A DNA stretch of 64,000 nt, taken from the NCBI GenBank assembly GCA_024707205.1, contig JANQAD010000001.1, positions 930,001 through 994,000 on the forward strand. Reading direction: 5' to 3'. The position numbers and the translations under genes were made by a program. Position 1 is the stretch's first letter. Every line of letters starts with the position of its first letter. This DNA comes from Demequina sp. Its GTDB lineage: Bacteria; Actinomycetota; Actinomycetes; Actinomycetales; Demequinaceae. Of the stretch, positions 8,277 through 16,772 are shown piece after piece. The notes beneath the pieces were generated by a model, which worked only from the letters and a program-made list of their open reading frames with translations, was not told the origin of the DNA and made no database searches.

Positions 8277-9068
8277 ATGCGCTTCGCCACCTGGAATGTG
8301 AACTCGATACGGGCCCGCGTCGACAGGGTGGCCGATTGGCTTGAGCGCTCCCAGGTGGACGTGCTCGCCATGCAGGAGATCAAGTGCAAGCCCGAGCAGT
8401 TCCCCGCCGCCCCGTTTGCGGCACTCGGGTACGAGATCGCCGCGCATGGGCTCGACCAGTGGAACGGCGTGGCGATCGCATCGCGCATTGGGCTTGAGGG
8501 GGTCGAGACGCAGTTCGCGGGACAGCCCGGCTTCGCGAAGACGGGAGACCCGCGCGTTGAGGCGCGCGCGATCGGGGCGCAGTGCGGCGGGACGCGCGTG
8601 TGGAGCGTCTATGTGCCCAACGGCCGCGCTCTCGCCGATCCCCACTACGCGTACAAGCTGGACTTCCTCGCCCGCCTGCGCGACGCGGCCGCGGAATGGG
8701 CGGACGGCCCGGCCATCATCGCGGGCGACTTCAACGTGGCGCCGCTCAGCACGGACATCTGGTCCGAGACCGATCCCTCGGCCGAGACCCATGTGACGGC
8801 GGAGGCGCGGGAAGCCTTCCACGCCCTCGAGGGCGCCGGCTACGAGGAGCTCAGCCGCCGCTTCATCGACGCGCCGAACACGTACACCTTCTGGGATTAC
8901 CAGCAGCTTCGCTTCCCCCGCGGCGAGGGTATGCGGATCGACTTCGTGTACGCGTCTGCTGCTGCGGCCACGCTCGCGACCGCGGTGAAGATCGACCGCG
9001 AGGAGCGCAAGGGGCAGGGAGCCTCGGACCACGTGCCCGTCATCGTCGACTTCGACGCGTTGGCGTGA
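8277..9068 (+). CDS. xthA: Exodeoxyribonuclease III / AP endonuclease
   Basis: Base-excision repair enzyme: AP-site cleavage and 3'-5' exonuclease. The 263-aa protein has MRFATWNVNSIRAR at the start, the metal-binding Glu in QEIKCKPEQFP, the GDFNVAPLSTDIW active-site block and the C-terminal catalytic SDHVPV, matching the ExoIII branch of the EEP superfamily. The frame is open 36 codons further upstream, but the ATG at 8277 matches the conserved N-terminus and has TACGGT plus 6 nt before it (leaderless). The next gene starts 26 nt downstream on the same strand. Confidence 0.95.
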   Translation: MRFATWNVNSIRARVDRVADWLERSQVDVLAMQEIKCKPEQFPAAPFAALGYEIAAHGLDQWNGVAIASRIGLEGVETQFAGQPGFAKTGDPRVEARAIGAQCGGTRVWSVYVPNGRALADPHYAYKLDFLARLRDAAAEWADGPAIIAGDFNVAPLSTDIWSETDPSAETHVTAEAREAFHALEGAGYEELSRRFIDAPNTYTFWDYQQLRFPRGEGMRIDFVYASAAAATLATAVKIDREERKGQGASDHVPVIVDFDALA

Positions 9069-9093
9069 CCGGCAGCGCACCGAGCACCGCACC

Positions 9094-9663
9094 ATGACCG
9101 ACGACTTCGCCCCGCCCCCCGCCCCGGACGGCACTCCCGCCGGGACGGTCAAGCGCTCGGACTTCCGGCCAACGCCTCCTGCCCGACGCCGTTCCCGCTT
9201 TCCGCGTTGGGTTGCGGTGCTCCTGGGCGTGGGTCTGGTGGCGATCGCCGCCGGTGTCGTGGCGCAGGTGACGCTCACGATCCGGAACTCCAACCTCACC
9301 CCGGCCGACGCGTCCGCGACCGGGCGGCTGCACTCGGCCCAGCTTGTGACCGGCATGTGCATCGACTCGCTCGGCGACGGCGCAGGCCCCGTCTTCGTGG
9401 TGGCGTGCGACGAACCGCACTCGGCAGAGGTGGTCAGCTCCTTCACGTTCACGGCAGACGAGTGGCCGGGCTCCGACGAGGTTGCGGACGCGGTACTCGC
9501 CTATTGCGCAACGCAGCTCGCGCCCGGCGGAGCGCTCGAGTCTGCCGCGGCCGGACGCGAGTGGGTGGCGTGGGTGCCCTCCGAGGGCACGTGGAGCCAC
9601 GGGGATCGGATGGGCCTGTGCATCGTGACCGACAGCACCGCTTGGCAGGGCAAGGCCGGTTAG
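9094..9663 (+). CDS. Membrane protein with septum-formation domain
   Basis: A 189-aa single-pass membrane protein. A basic, proline-rich cytosolic N-terminus (residues 1-36) is followed by a TM helix (WVAVLLGVGLVAIAAGVVA, about 39-57). The extracytoplasmic domain has the pattern of the actinobacterial septum-formation family: LVTGMCIDSLGD, VVACDEPHSAEVV, and paired cysteines (ACD, YCATQL, LCIV). The family was named for a role in septum formation in some actinobacteria; a role here is only inferred. It follows xthA by 26 nt and may be cotranscribed. Confidence 0.75.
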   Translation: MTDDFAPPPAPDGTPAGTVKRSDFRPTPPARRRSRFPRWVAVLLGVGLVAIAAGVVAQVTLTIRNSNLTPADASATGRLHSAQLVTGMCIDSLGDGAGPVFVVACDEPHSAEVVSSFTFTADEWPGSDEVADAVLAYCATQLAPGGALESAAAGREWVAWVPSEGTWSHGDRMGLCIVTDSTAWQGKAG

Positions 9664-9685
9664 GCGCGGTTGGCCCAGGGGTGTG

Positions 9686-10270
9686 TCAGACCCCGGCGCC
9701 CTGCGAAGTCCTGCGACCCCGCAGCGCCTCCACAGCGTCGGCGGAGCCCTGCTGCGCGAGCCACTCAAGGACCGAGTGCGGGGTCATGGGATTGCGCGCG
9801 ATCACCGCGCGAAGCTCTGGGTGGTTGATGGCCATGTGCGCGAGTTCGTTCGGCGTCGCGTTCGGGCTGCCCGCGAGCTCTCTCGGGGTTCCGTCGCCGC
9901 CCTGGACGGACTCACCGGAGGGAGCCGGGGTCCCGACCAGGGCGACGACGGGCCGCTCAGCATCGGGGCGCGCGATGGCGGTCGCGCGCTCTGGCCGGGC
10001 AGATGCGCGTCTGGCGGCGACGGCATCCTTGCCCAGCACTCCGATGATGAGCAGCGGGAGAATCGGCAATACCCACATTGCGGGTGGGTAGTTGACGGCT
10101 TGCACCCGCGCGAGCGCGAAGGCCGCGCCGATGAACACCACGGCCGCGGCACTGAATGCCACGAACGATGCAGGGCTCAACGACGCAAGCGGGGTCAGGC
10201 CGGCCACCACGATCGCCACAAAGAGCAACCCTGTGATCAGGACGCAGAGCGCCTCAACAGTCCAGTCCAT
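9686..10270 (-). CDS. Membrane protein with C-terminal leucine-rich-repeat-variant motif
   Basis: A 194-aa protein of unknown function. Three hydrophobic segments occupy the first ~85 residues. After a Pro/Ala linker comes a ~50-residue helical module (SPNATPNELAHMAINHPELRAVIARN, then PHSVLEWLAQQGSADAVEAL) resembling the variant leucine-rich repeats of actinobacterial proteins, which usually mediate protein contacts. The ATG at 10270 has GGAGG nearby. It is divergent from the two-component operon across a region rich in inverted repeats. Confidence 0.65.
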   Translation of the reverse strand: MDWTVEALCVLITGLLFVAIVVAGLTPLASLSPASFVAFSAAAVVFIGAAFALARVQAVNYPPAMWVLPILPLLIIGVLGKDAVAARRASARPERATAIARPDAERPVVALVGTPAPSGESVQGGDGTPRELAGSPNATPNELAHMAINHPELRAVIARNPMTPHSVLEWLAQQGSADAVEALRGRRTSQGAGV

Positions 10271-10355
10271 CCCCTACCTCCGCCTAAGCGACGGGCCTCC
10301 CCCCGCCTGCGGCCCGTCTTGGGAACTCTCGCACCATCCGCAAGAGCCGTAAAGC

Positions 10356-10426
10356 CCCCATTTATGGGGACAGGGACATCCCCTAGTACCCGAACACCCC
10401 TGGTACCGGTCCCAGTCCGCTAGTCT
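10356..10426 (+). promoter_or_regulatory. Promoter region of the two-component operon with several dyads
   Basis: It contains the perfect palindrome CCCCAT-TT-ATGGGG (10356-10369), GGGA-CA-TCCC (about 10373-10382) and GTACC-N11-GGTAC (about 10387-10407). A -10 TAGTCT (10421-10426) lies about 19 nt before the response-regulator ATG, which has AAGGAGG. The dyads are candidate sites for the regulator itself; this assignment is inferred. Confidence 0.5.
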
Positions 10427-10444
10427 GCGGTGCAAGGAGGGGCA

Positions 10445-11092
10445 ATGGACGCCGAACGACGCATCGCGCTCGTGGAAGACCACGCCCTGATTGCGATCGG
10501 ATTCCGGGATCTCGTGGCGACGGAGCCCGACCTCACGCTCGCCGGAATGGTCGAGACGGTGGCCGAGCTCGACACCATCGAGGGCCATCTTGACCTCGTA
10601 GTTCTCGACCTGCGGCTCGCCGACGGCTCACTGCCGCAAGAGAACGTCGAGGCGATTCATGCGCGCGGCGCGCACGTCCTCGTGTACACGGGAGCCGAGG
10701 ACCGCCGCATGATCCAGTCCGCGGCCCGATCAGGCGCGTTGGGCCTCATCCGCAAGTCCGCCGATCCCGCGACGCTGCTCGACGCCATCCGCACCGCAGC
10801 GTCGGGCACAGAGGTATTCGGCGCCGACTGGGCCGCGGCAATCGACGCGGACGCCGACCTTCGCGACGCGAAACTCTCCTCCCGCGAGCAGGAGATCCTG
10901 GGACTCTACGCGAGCGGCGAGACGGCGGCGTCGGTCGCCTTCCACACCGGCCTCTCGCGCGAGACCGTGGCAGAGTATGTGAGCCGTATCCGGCGCAAGT
11001 ACGCCGACGCGGGCAGGCCGGCGCTGTCCCGCGTGGACCTCTACAAACGAGCGGTAGAGGACGGGCTGCTCGCCGAGGACGAAGATGGGTGA
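10445..11092 (+). CDS. LuxR/NarL-type response regulator
   Basis: A 215-aa DNA-binding response regulator. The receiver domain (about residues 5-120) has the acidic pair in ALVEDHALI, the phospho-acceptor Asp in LVVLDLRLADG, and a later Thr/Lys pattern (VYTGAEDR, IRKSADP). The C-terminal helix-turn-helix (SSREQEILGLYASGETAASVAF, then LSRETVAEYVSRIRRKY) is of the LuxR/NarL type. The ATG at 10445 has AAGGAGG just upstream. Its stop overlaps the start of the sensor kinase gene by 8 bp, so the pair is translationally coupled. Targets are unknown; dyads upstream suggest autoregulation. Confidence 0.88.
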   Translation: MDAERRIALVEDHALIAIGFRDLVATEPDLTLAGMVETVAELDTIEGHLDLVVLDLRLADGSLPQENVEAIHARGAHVLVYTGAEDRRMIQSAARSGALGLIRKSADPATLLDAIRTAASGTEVFGADWAAAIDADADLRDAKLSSREQEILGLYASGETAASVAFHTGLSRETVAEYVSRIRRKYADAGRPALSRVDLYKRAVEDGLLAEDEDG

Positions 11093-12263
11093 GGCGAGCG
11101 ACGAGCGCACCGCACTCGACCGGATGACGCGAACCATGTACTTCGCGATCGGCATCGCCACCATCATCTTCGGGGTGCTGCTCTCTGGCGGTCCTGGAGG
11201 CTTCAGGGGACAGCTGTCGCAGGTCGATGCGCCTGTGCTGTGGTTCAGCGTGGCGACCGTGCTGGTGCTTCCGGCGTCCTTCGTTGTCCTTGGCAGGGTG
11301 CTGCCGCTCGCGGCAATGCGCGGGCTCGTCACGGCCAGCGCGCTCGGTTTCGTGGCTTCCATGCTGCTCTTTCCGTTCGCGATCCATGCGGACAAGCTGG
11401 CGCAGGGCGCCGCCCCTTGGCTCCAGGGCTTCGGCGCCATCCCCGCATCGCTTATCGCTGTCGCCTGGAAGGGCCGCGTCACCTGGGTGTACGCGCTCAT
11501 GCAAGGTCCACTCATCGTCTATGTGAGCCTCGCCGTTCGCGATGCCACCGCGATCCAGGCGGTGCTCGAGGGGCTCGGCTCCATGGTGAGCAGCTCGATC
11601 TTCGCCGGCGTGTCCCTCGCGGTCGTGCTCGCCGCGGCCAGGCTCGACTCCGTGGCCGAGCGCGCGCGCGAGCAGGCATCACTCGAGGCGCGCGCGGTCA
11701 CTCGCGAGCGCGAGCAGACGCGCATCAACGCGATGGTGCACGACGACATCATGTCGGTGCTGCTCGCGGCCGCACGCCCCGGATCGCCCGCGAGTCTCCG
11801 TGATCAGGCGCGTGACGCACTCACCTCCGTTGAGCAGCTCGCCAATGCCGAGCTCGCGAGCACGCCGTACGCGCCAGAGGAGCTCGTCGCCATGCTGCGC
11901 GCAACGGTCGGCGAGCTGAGCCCAGAGGTCGAGTTCTCGTACGTGATCGATTTCGATGGCGAGATCCCGCGCGACGTCGTCGCCGCGCTCGCGGAGGCCA
12001 CGGAGGAGGCGATCCGCAACTCTTTGCGGCACGCTGGCGATCACGTCACCAGGCGCGTAGACGTGGCGATCCAGACCCACGCCGTAGGGGTGACGGTGAC
12101 CGACGACGGCGTCGGGTTCTCCCTGCGCGAGGTGCCCCAGCGTCGGCTTGGCCTGAGGGTGTCGATCATGCAGCGGATGGGGTCGCTCCCTGGCGGCGAC
12201 GCCAAAGTCCGCTCCCACGCGGGCGCCGGTACGCGAATCACTCTCAGCTGGAGGCGGCCATGA
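11085..12263 (+). CDS. Sensor histidine kinase (NarL-partner type)
   Basis: A 392-aa membrane kinase. About six hydrophobic segments fill residues 15-185, then a helical dimerisation region has the putative phospho-acceptor in MVHDDIMSVLLAAA (about residue 223). The ATPase domain has an N-box-like EEAIRNSLRHAG (about 308) and G1 TDDGVGF (about 343), ending in HAGAGTRITLSW. There is no recognised periplasmic sensor domain, so the stimulus may be sensed in the membrane. It overlaps the regulator gene before it (8 bp) and the next gene (ATGA, 4 bp), making a three-gene operon. Confidence 0.83.
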   Translation: MGEASDERTALDRMTRTMYFAIGIATIIFGVLLSGGPGGFRGQLSQVDAPVLWFSVATVLVLPASFVVLGRVLPLAAMRGLVTASALGFVASMLLFPFAIHADKLAQGAAPWLQGFGAIPASLIAVAWKGRVTWVYALMQGPLIVYVSLAVRDATAIQAVLEGLGSMVSSSIFAGVSLAVVLAAARLDSVAERAREQASLEARAVTREREQTRINAMVHDDIMSVLLAAARPGSPASLRDQARDALTSVEQLANAELASTPYAPEELVAMLRATVGELSPEVEFSYVIDFDGEIPRDVVAALAEATEEAIRNSLRHAGDHVTRRVDVAIQTHAVGVTVTDDGVGFSLREVPQRRLGLRVSIMQRMGSLPGGDAKVRSHAGAGTRITLSWRRP

Positions 12264-13300
12264 GCGCAATCCCCGCGGAGCGGGTCACGCCAACGGACGT
12301 CAGCCGCCTGCTTGGGCTGCACACCGACGGCGCCCACCTCGTCATGGGCATGGTGATCGTCTCGAACGCGGTCTTCACCTTCGCGACCGCGAACGTTCTC
12401 GATCATCCTTGGGCGTCCTACGTGGCGTTGGTGATCGTGTGCTTCGGCGTCGTCCTGATCGGCAGGCCGTACCCGGACCCGTACCCGCTGCCGCTCACGC
12501 TGGTGCTCCTTGGGATCATCACGGTGAGCACGCTGCTCGTGAGCTACGCGCTTCCCGACGGCCTGGACGTTGGGCGCGCCACGTGGCACCTGGGTGCCAA
12601 CACCTGGCTCATCTGGTTCCTCATCCTCCGCAGGCGCGTGCTCCTCGCGTGGCTCGGGGGCCTCATCATGGTGAGCATCACCCTCGCGTGGGCGCAGTTG
12701 AGCGGTTGGGGCGTGCTGTGGGGGCTTCGACTCGCGCAGTCGCAGATCGCGCTCATGGTGGTCGCAACGCTGTTCGGGCGGTCCCTGCGGCGGACCGCCC
12801 AGCGCATCAACGAACTCACCGAACGCTCCGTTGGCGCCTCCGCGGTCGCGGCGTCCGCGAACGCCGCCCAGGAGATCCGCGTGCAGCGTGCGGCAGAGCT
12901 CGCATCGACGGCAGTGCCGCTCCTCGACCGCATCGCGAGCGGCGCGGCGATCAGCGACGCGGACAGGGCGGAATTCGCTCGCGTCGAGGCGCACCTGCGC
13001 GACAGCGTGCGCGGGAGATCCCTCATGATGCCGATCGTCGTCGGTGCGGTCGGTCGCGCGCGCGAGCGGGGCGTGGAAGTGGCGCTGCTAGACGACCGCG
13101 GCTCCGAACTGCCGTCGCCCGTCGCGATGGCCGAGATCGGCATACGGCTCGCGGCCGCGCTCGATCGCGTGGACGTAGGGGCGGTCACGATCCGCCTGCT
13201 CCCACCGGGGCGCGATATCGCGGTCACCATGGTGACGAAAGGGAGAGGCCACGTCCCGCCTCGCCCTGACGGGCGAGGGGAACGTGGCCTCCTGAAGTGA
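12260..13300 (+). CDS. Polytopic membrane protein, degenerate kinase-like partner
   Basis: No assigned function. The 346-aa protein has about six N-terminal hydrophobic segments (residues ~28-175), then a helical segment (RRTAQRINELTERSVGASAVAA) and a C-terminal domain. The layout copies a sensor kinase, but I see neither a phospho-acceptor His block nor N/G ATP-binding boxes, so it may be a sensor or modulator of the adjacent kinase. It overlaps that kinase gene by 4 bp. Its last ~18 codons lie inside a strong hairpin terminator (13246-13290), which is unusual; an indel near the 3' end or a genuinely extended C-terminus are both possible. Confidence 0.62.
   Translation: MSAIPAERVTPTDVSRLLGLHTDGAHLVMGMVIVSNAVFTFATANVLDHPWASYVALVIVCFGVVLIGRPYPDPYPLPLTLVLLGIITVSTLLVSYALPDGLDVGRATWHLGANTWLIWFLILRRRVLLAWLGGLIMVSITLAWAQLSGWGVLWGLRLAQSQIALMVVATLFGRSLRRTAQRINELTERSVGASAVAASANAAQEIRVQRAAELASTAVPLLDRIASGAAISDADRAEFARVEAHLRDSVRGRSLMMPIVVGAVGRARERGVEVALLDDRGSELPSPVAMAEIGIRLAAALDRVDVGAVTIRLLPPGRDIAVTMVTKGRGHVPPRPDGRGERGLLK
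13246..13290. terminator. Two-part hairpin terminator between convergent operons
   Basis: The outer stem pairs AGGCCACGT (13246-13254) with ACGTGGCCT (13282-13290). The inner stem pairs CCTCGCCC (13259-13266) with GGGCGAGG (13271-13278) around a TGAC loop. It lies between the two-component operon and the convergent SHOCT gene, and overlaps the 3' coding end of the former. There is no U-tract, as is common in actinobacteria. Confidence 0.65.
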
Positions 13301-13310
13301 CCTGGAGCGC

Positions 13311-13718
13311 TTAAGCGAGCGCCTTGGCCTTGAGGGTTTCGAACTCGGCCTGCGTGATCGCGCCGGAGTCAAGCAGCGCCTTTGCCCGCTCGATCTCACC
13401 AGCGGAACCGCCCACGCCGGCCTCGCCGATGAGGGTCTTGGTGTACTCCTTGTCGTACTCACGCGCACGCCTTGCGTCCTCGAGATCGCGCTGAGCCATG
13501 CTGCCGCCACGGGCGAACAGGTAGATCAGCGTGCCGAGGATCGGCAGCACGATGATGAAGAAGATCCACCAGAACTTGCCCCAGCCGCCAAGGTCCTGCG
13601 AGCGGAACACGTCCATGATGATCCGAATCACCACGAAGATGAAGGAAATGAGGATGAAGATCCACAGCGTGTACAGCAGGAACGCCATAAAGCTGCCGTC
13701 AAAGAAGCCGTCGTCCAT
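13311..13718 (-). CDS. Membrane protein with PLD-nuclease-N-like segment and SHOCT domain
   Basis: A 135-aa protein. Two N-terminal TM helices (about residues 12-35 and 45-67, including the WGKFWWIFFIIVLPILGTLIYLF type of PLDc_N segment) are followed by a charged linker and a C-terminal SHOCT module (ERAKALLDSGAITQAEFETLKAKAL). SHOCT modules are short helical hairpins found at protein ends, often involved in oligomerisation. The ATG at 13718 has AAGGAG. Its role is unknown; small stress-linked membrane proteins of this type are common in actinobacteria. Confidence 0.82.
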   Translation of the reverse strand: MDDGFFDGSFMAFLLYTLWIFILISFIFVVIRIIMDVFRSQDLGGWGKFWWIFFIIVLPILGTLIYLFARGGSMAQRDLEDARRAREYDKEYTKTLIGEAGVGGSAGEIERAKALLDSGAITQAEFETLKAKALA

Positions 13719-13784
13719 TGTTACTCCTTGTCAGGGCGCGACCATTGCGTGCGCGCCTAACGGAACTCTATCTCCAAATCCCGC

Positions 13785-15416
13785 CTAAACAGCGTCGGTT
13801 TTGAGCACGAGACGCGCGAGCGTCGGGAGCGGCACCATGCCGTTCGCGAGCACCCGCTCGTGGAACTCGGGAAGCGGCAGACCTGCCTGCTCGCGAAGCC
13901 GCATGATCTCGAGCCTGCCGACCATGTAGCTGAGCGCCTGCGCGGGCATCGCGATGTAGCGATCCACCTCTGCGGTCACGGCGCCTAGGGAGTTCGGCGA
14001 GTTGTTCATCATGAAGTCGATGGCCTGCTGGCGGGTCCAGCCGAAGGCGTGCATCCCGGTGTCGACCACGAGACGGCACGCGCGCAGAGAGTCGTTGAGC
14101 AGCATGCCTACGCGCGCGAGCTCGCTCGAGTACAGGCCCAGCTCGTCCGCGAGGCGCTCCGTGTACAGCGCCCATCCCTCCAGGTAGGCGGTCACATTCA
14201 TGCGCTTGAGCACGTTGTGCAGCCCCGTGTCCTCCTCGTGCAGCGCGAACTGCAGGTGGTGGCCGGGGACGCCCTCGTGGAACGTGGTGCCCTCGAGGTC
14301 CGTGCGGCTCCAGTCGGTGGGGTTGGAGACGTTGAAGAAGAACTCACCTGGCTTGCCGGTCTCCGGCTCGGGAGCGCTGTAGTACGCCTGGGCGCCGCCC
14401 TTGACCGCGTTGACGCGGCACGGCGTGACGGGGATCCGGCTGAACGCGCTCGGGAGCGCGGCGTACGCACGCTCGAATGCGGCCTCCGCGTCGCGGACCA
14501 GGTCCTCTGCGTTCGTGTAGACGAGCGACTCGTCGTCGCGGAAACGGCGGTAGATCTCGGCGAGGTCCGTGGTGCCGAGCAGCGGGCCCGCAATGGCCTT
14601 GTACTCCTCGTCCAGGCGCGCCACCTGGTCGAGGCCCAACTGGTGGATCTGCTCGGGTGTCAGGTCCGTTGAGGTCATCGCCCACACGAGGTCGCGGTAC
14701 TGCGCGTCGCCGCCTGGCAGGTGGCAGTAGCCGGGGTGGTCGTCGTCGCGGCCGCGCTCGGCGAGAGCGCGCATGCGCACGGCGTGATCGGCGAGCGCGG
14801 GGAGGACCTCGTTGGCGACGATCTCGCGCAGCTCGCCCGTCCACGCGTCGGCTTGGGCTTCGGCAAGGCCCGACGGCGGCGACTGGGCGGCGATACGGTC
14901 AAGGGCGTCTGGGCTCGCCACGAGCTCCTCGATGAGCTCGGCGGTGCGGTTGAGGTGGCGGGTCAGCCCGACGATGCCAAGGAGCGCCTCGGCCTCCGCG
15001 ACGGACGCGAGATCATCGAGCGCGTGCGGCAGCGCGCGCATCTTGGCGAGGTACTGGTCCGCGTGCTCGTCCGTCACGAGATTGAAGCGCGTGCCGAACA
15101 GCTCGATCATGCCCACGAAGCCGAGCGCCGGGTGGGTGCCCGTGATCGCCGCATTCCAGGTGAGGTCCACGGCCGTTGAGCGCGCGGTGAATGCGATCGC
15201 GTCCTTGAGCGCAACTTCGCGCGGAGAACTGGCGACCACAGCGTCGGCCCGTGCCGCGAACTCGTTGTAGGTGCGCTGGTGCTCGGCCACAGCGTCGGGC
15301 GAGAAGGCCGGCCAGGTCTCAAGGTGCTCGGTTGACGAGTTCCACAGGAGCGAGTGGCCGTCAGCGGCGCGCGCGAAGGCGTAGTAGTCGTCGGCGAGGG
15401 TGGTGAGGTTGTCCAT
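13785..15416 (-). CDS. DUF885 family protein (putative metallo-carboxypeptidase-like)
   Basis: A 543-aa protein of the DUF885 family, large helical proteins resembling zinc peptidases. The signature HEGVPGHHLQFALHEE (about residue 400) gives a metal-site-like HExxPGHH. Other blocks are YCHLPGGDAQYRDL and YMVGRLEIMRLREQAG near the end. No signal peptide is visible, so it is probably cytosolic. The frame extends 20 codons upstream, but the ATG at 15416 is preceded by TATCGT and 6 nt (leaderless), and the upstream part runs toward the tRNA-derived att copy. One exact and one near copy of the 14-bp motif lie at 15287-15300 and about 15236. Confidence 0.87.
   Translation of the reverse strand: MDNLTTLADDYYAFARAADGHSLLWNSSTEHLETWPAFSPDAVAEHQRTYNEFAARADAVVASSPREVALKDAIAFTARSTAVDLTWNAAITGTHPALGFVGMIELFGTRFNLVTDEHADQYLAKMRALPHALDDLASVAEAEALLGIVGLTRHLNRTAELIEELVASPDALDRIAAQSPPSGLAEAQADAWTGELREIVANEVLPALADHAVRMRALAERGRDDDHPGYCHLPGGDAQYRDLVWAMTSTDLTPEQIHQLGLDQVARLDEEYKAIAGPLLGTTDLAEIYRRFRDDESLVYTNAEDLVRDAEAAFERAYAALPSAFSRIPVTPCRVNAVKGGAQAYYSAPEPETGKPGEFFFNVSNPTDWSRTDLEGTTFHEGVPGHHLQFALHEEDTGLHNVLKRMNVTAYLEGWALYTERLADELGLYSSELARVGMLLNDSLRACRLVVDTGMHAFGWTRQQAIDFMMNNSPNSLGAVTAEVDRYIAMPAQALSYMVGRLEIMRLREQAGLPLPEFHERVLANGMVPLPTLARLVLKTDAV
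15287..15300 (+). repeat. 14-bp interspersed motif, copy 1
   Basis: Exact CCACAGCGTCGGGC inside the DUF885 gene, read on its strand as the codons for PDAV. A one-mismatch copy (ending GGCC) lies 51 bp upstream at 15236-15249. Confidence 0.8.
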
Positions 15417-15448
15417 GCATCCACGATAAGTGGAGCGGGGCCATGCTG

Positions 15449-15483
15449 AGCGCGCCCGGAGGGATTCGAACCCCAACCTTCTG
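15449..15483. repeat. Displaced tRNA-Arg 3' fragment (left att copy)
   Basis: It reads AGCGCGCCCGGAGGGATT followed by CGAACCCC-AACCTTCTG, matching 18544-18579 apart from one missing C. It covers the acceptor, T-arm and variable loop but no anticodon arm, so it is not a functional tRNA. Confidence 0.85.
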
Positions 15484-15749
15484 GTTGGGTGTCAGTTGTC
15501 GCTGTGACCGACCTCTCAAGTGCCCGCGAACGCAAGATTGAGCTGGCGCACGGTCCAGCGAATCGAGGGTCACCGACCCGAGGCCGCCTGACTCGCCATG
15601 CCGGAACGCCACCTGCACTTCGTGCCACAGGCGACAACGACCCGCGTTGCGGGGGAAAAGGACGACACGCCCGAAATCAGACGTATCCACAGGCGGGGCA
15701 CGCGATCGCCTGAGAGCCAATACATTCGCGCCAGGCAGTTAAGGGGGTA

Positions 15750-16587
15750 AGTGCCGCCTGGTACGAGGCACTATCGGGGTACCTCGCGCACTTGCGCGCG
15801 CCCGGGCGTCCCGAGACCACGACCGGGACCCGCGTGGAGAACATGCTCGTGTTCGCCCGCCATGGTGGCTAAACTGATCCGTGGCTCGTGACGACGGCCG
15901 ACATCATGGCGTGGGCCGGCGCGTAGCCGTGCGCACACGAGACTCGGCGCGGGCGCCGCGCGAGTTCCGTGTGCTTCTACGTGCACGGCGTCGACACGCA
16001 CCGCATAGAGAACTCGCCGGCGGCCGCACTGCTACGGATCCGCGAACACCCTGGGCAACCGAGGCCGATCCCGCCCGCCGTATACGCGCGTGCGTTGCTC
16101 GAGGCCGGCAGCCGCGTGCAACTTGTCTTGCGGTTGGCACGCGAGGCCGGGATGCGGCGAGGTGAGATAGCCCAAGTCCACGAGAACGACCTGTACGTCG
16201 ACATCACCGGGTGGTGGCTGACCGTCCACGCAAGGCGGGAGAGAGATCGTGGCCCCGCTCAATGCAAGACTCGCGATCGCGGTCCGTATCGCGTGCCGCT
16301 CAGGCGGCGGGTACGCGTTTCCGTCCCAACGGGCCACCGGCCACGTGCATGCCCGCTGGATCGGCGAGCAAGCGTCCGCGATCCTCGGCGAGGAGTGGAC
16401 GTTGCACTGCTGCCGGCACGCGTTCGCCACGGATCTGCTGCGAGCCAGCGTCGACATGCGCACCATCCGAGAGCTACTCGGCCACGCCTCGGTGGCCACC
16501 ACCCAGCCGTACACCCTGCCCAATGCGACCGCGGCACGCGACGCCGTCGAGCTCCTCCGCGAGCGCCGACGTGAACTCGTTGCGTGA
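15750..16587 (+). pseudogene. Tyrosine recombinase (integrase), inactivated
   Basis: Remains of a phage-type integrase. One frame encodes a core-binding domain (WYEALSGYLAHLRAPGRPET, then RVENMLVFARHGG), interrupted by in-frame TAA at 15870 and TAG at 15924, and continues through IPPAVYARALLEAGSRVQLVLR to AGMRRGEIAQVHEND (catalytic Arg). A frameshift near 16240 moves the rest into another frame: VAPLNARLA, then [12 protein letters not shown] (HxxR), [15 protein letters not shown] (catalytic His and Tyr). All catalytic residues are still recognisable, so inactivation looks recent. It lies next to the left att copy, as expected for the element's own integrase. The start codon is uncertain. Confidence 0.85.
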
Positions 16588-16594
16588 CGGGGCC

Positions 16595-16708
16595 CTACTT
16601 CAAGTGAAAAGACCGATCGGGTTGCGTGATCCCATGGATGATGAGCACCGCTCCAATGACAACCAGCGCCACGATGAGCAACCACCCCCACCACCGAAAG
16701 TTGCGCAT
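16595..16708 (-). CDS. Small single-pass membrane protein, 37 aa
   Basis: ORF of 37 codons, ATG at 16708: short basic N-terminus (MRNFRWWGW), one TM helix (LLIVALVVIGAVLII) and a polar tail ending SFHLK. No function is recognised. It lies 64 nt downstream of the protease gene on the same strand, so it may share its transcript and could assist or control that exported enzyme. I see no clear Shine-Dalgarno sequence. It has a plausible membrane-protein composition but no supporting homology. Confidence 0.45.
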   Translation of the reverse strand: MRNFRWWGWLLIVALVVIGAVLIIHGITQPDRSFHLK

Positions 16709-16772
16709 CACGTGCACCGGCGCTTCCGTTTTGTTGGCTCGCCACTACTCCGTCTGAGTATTCCCGACATAT

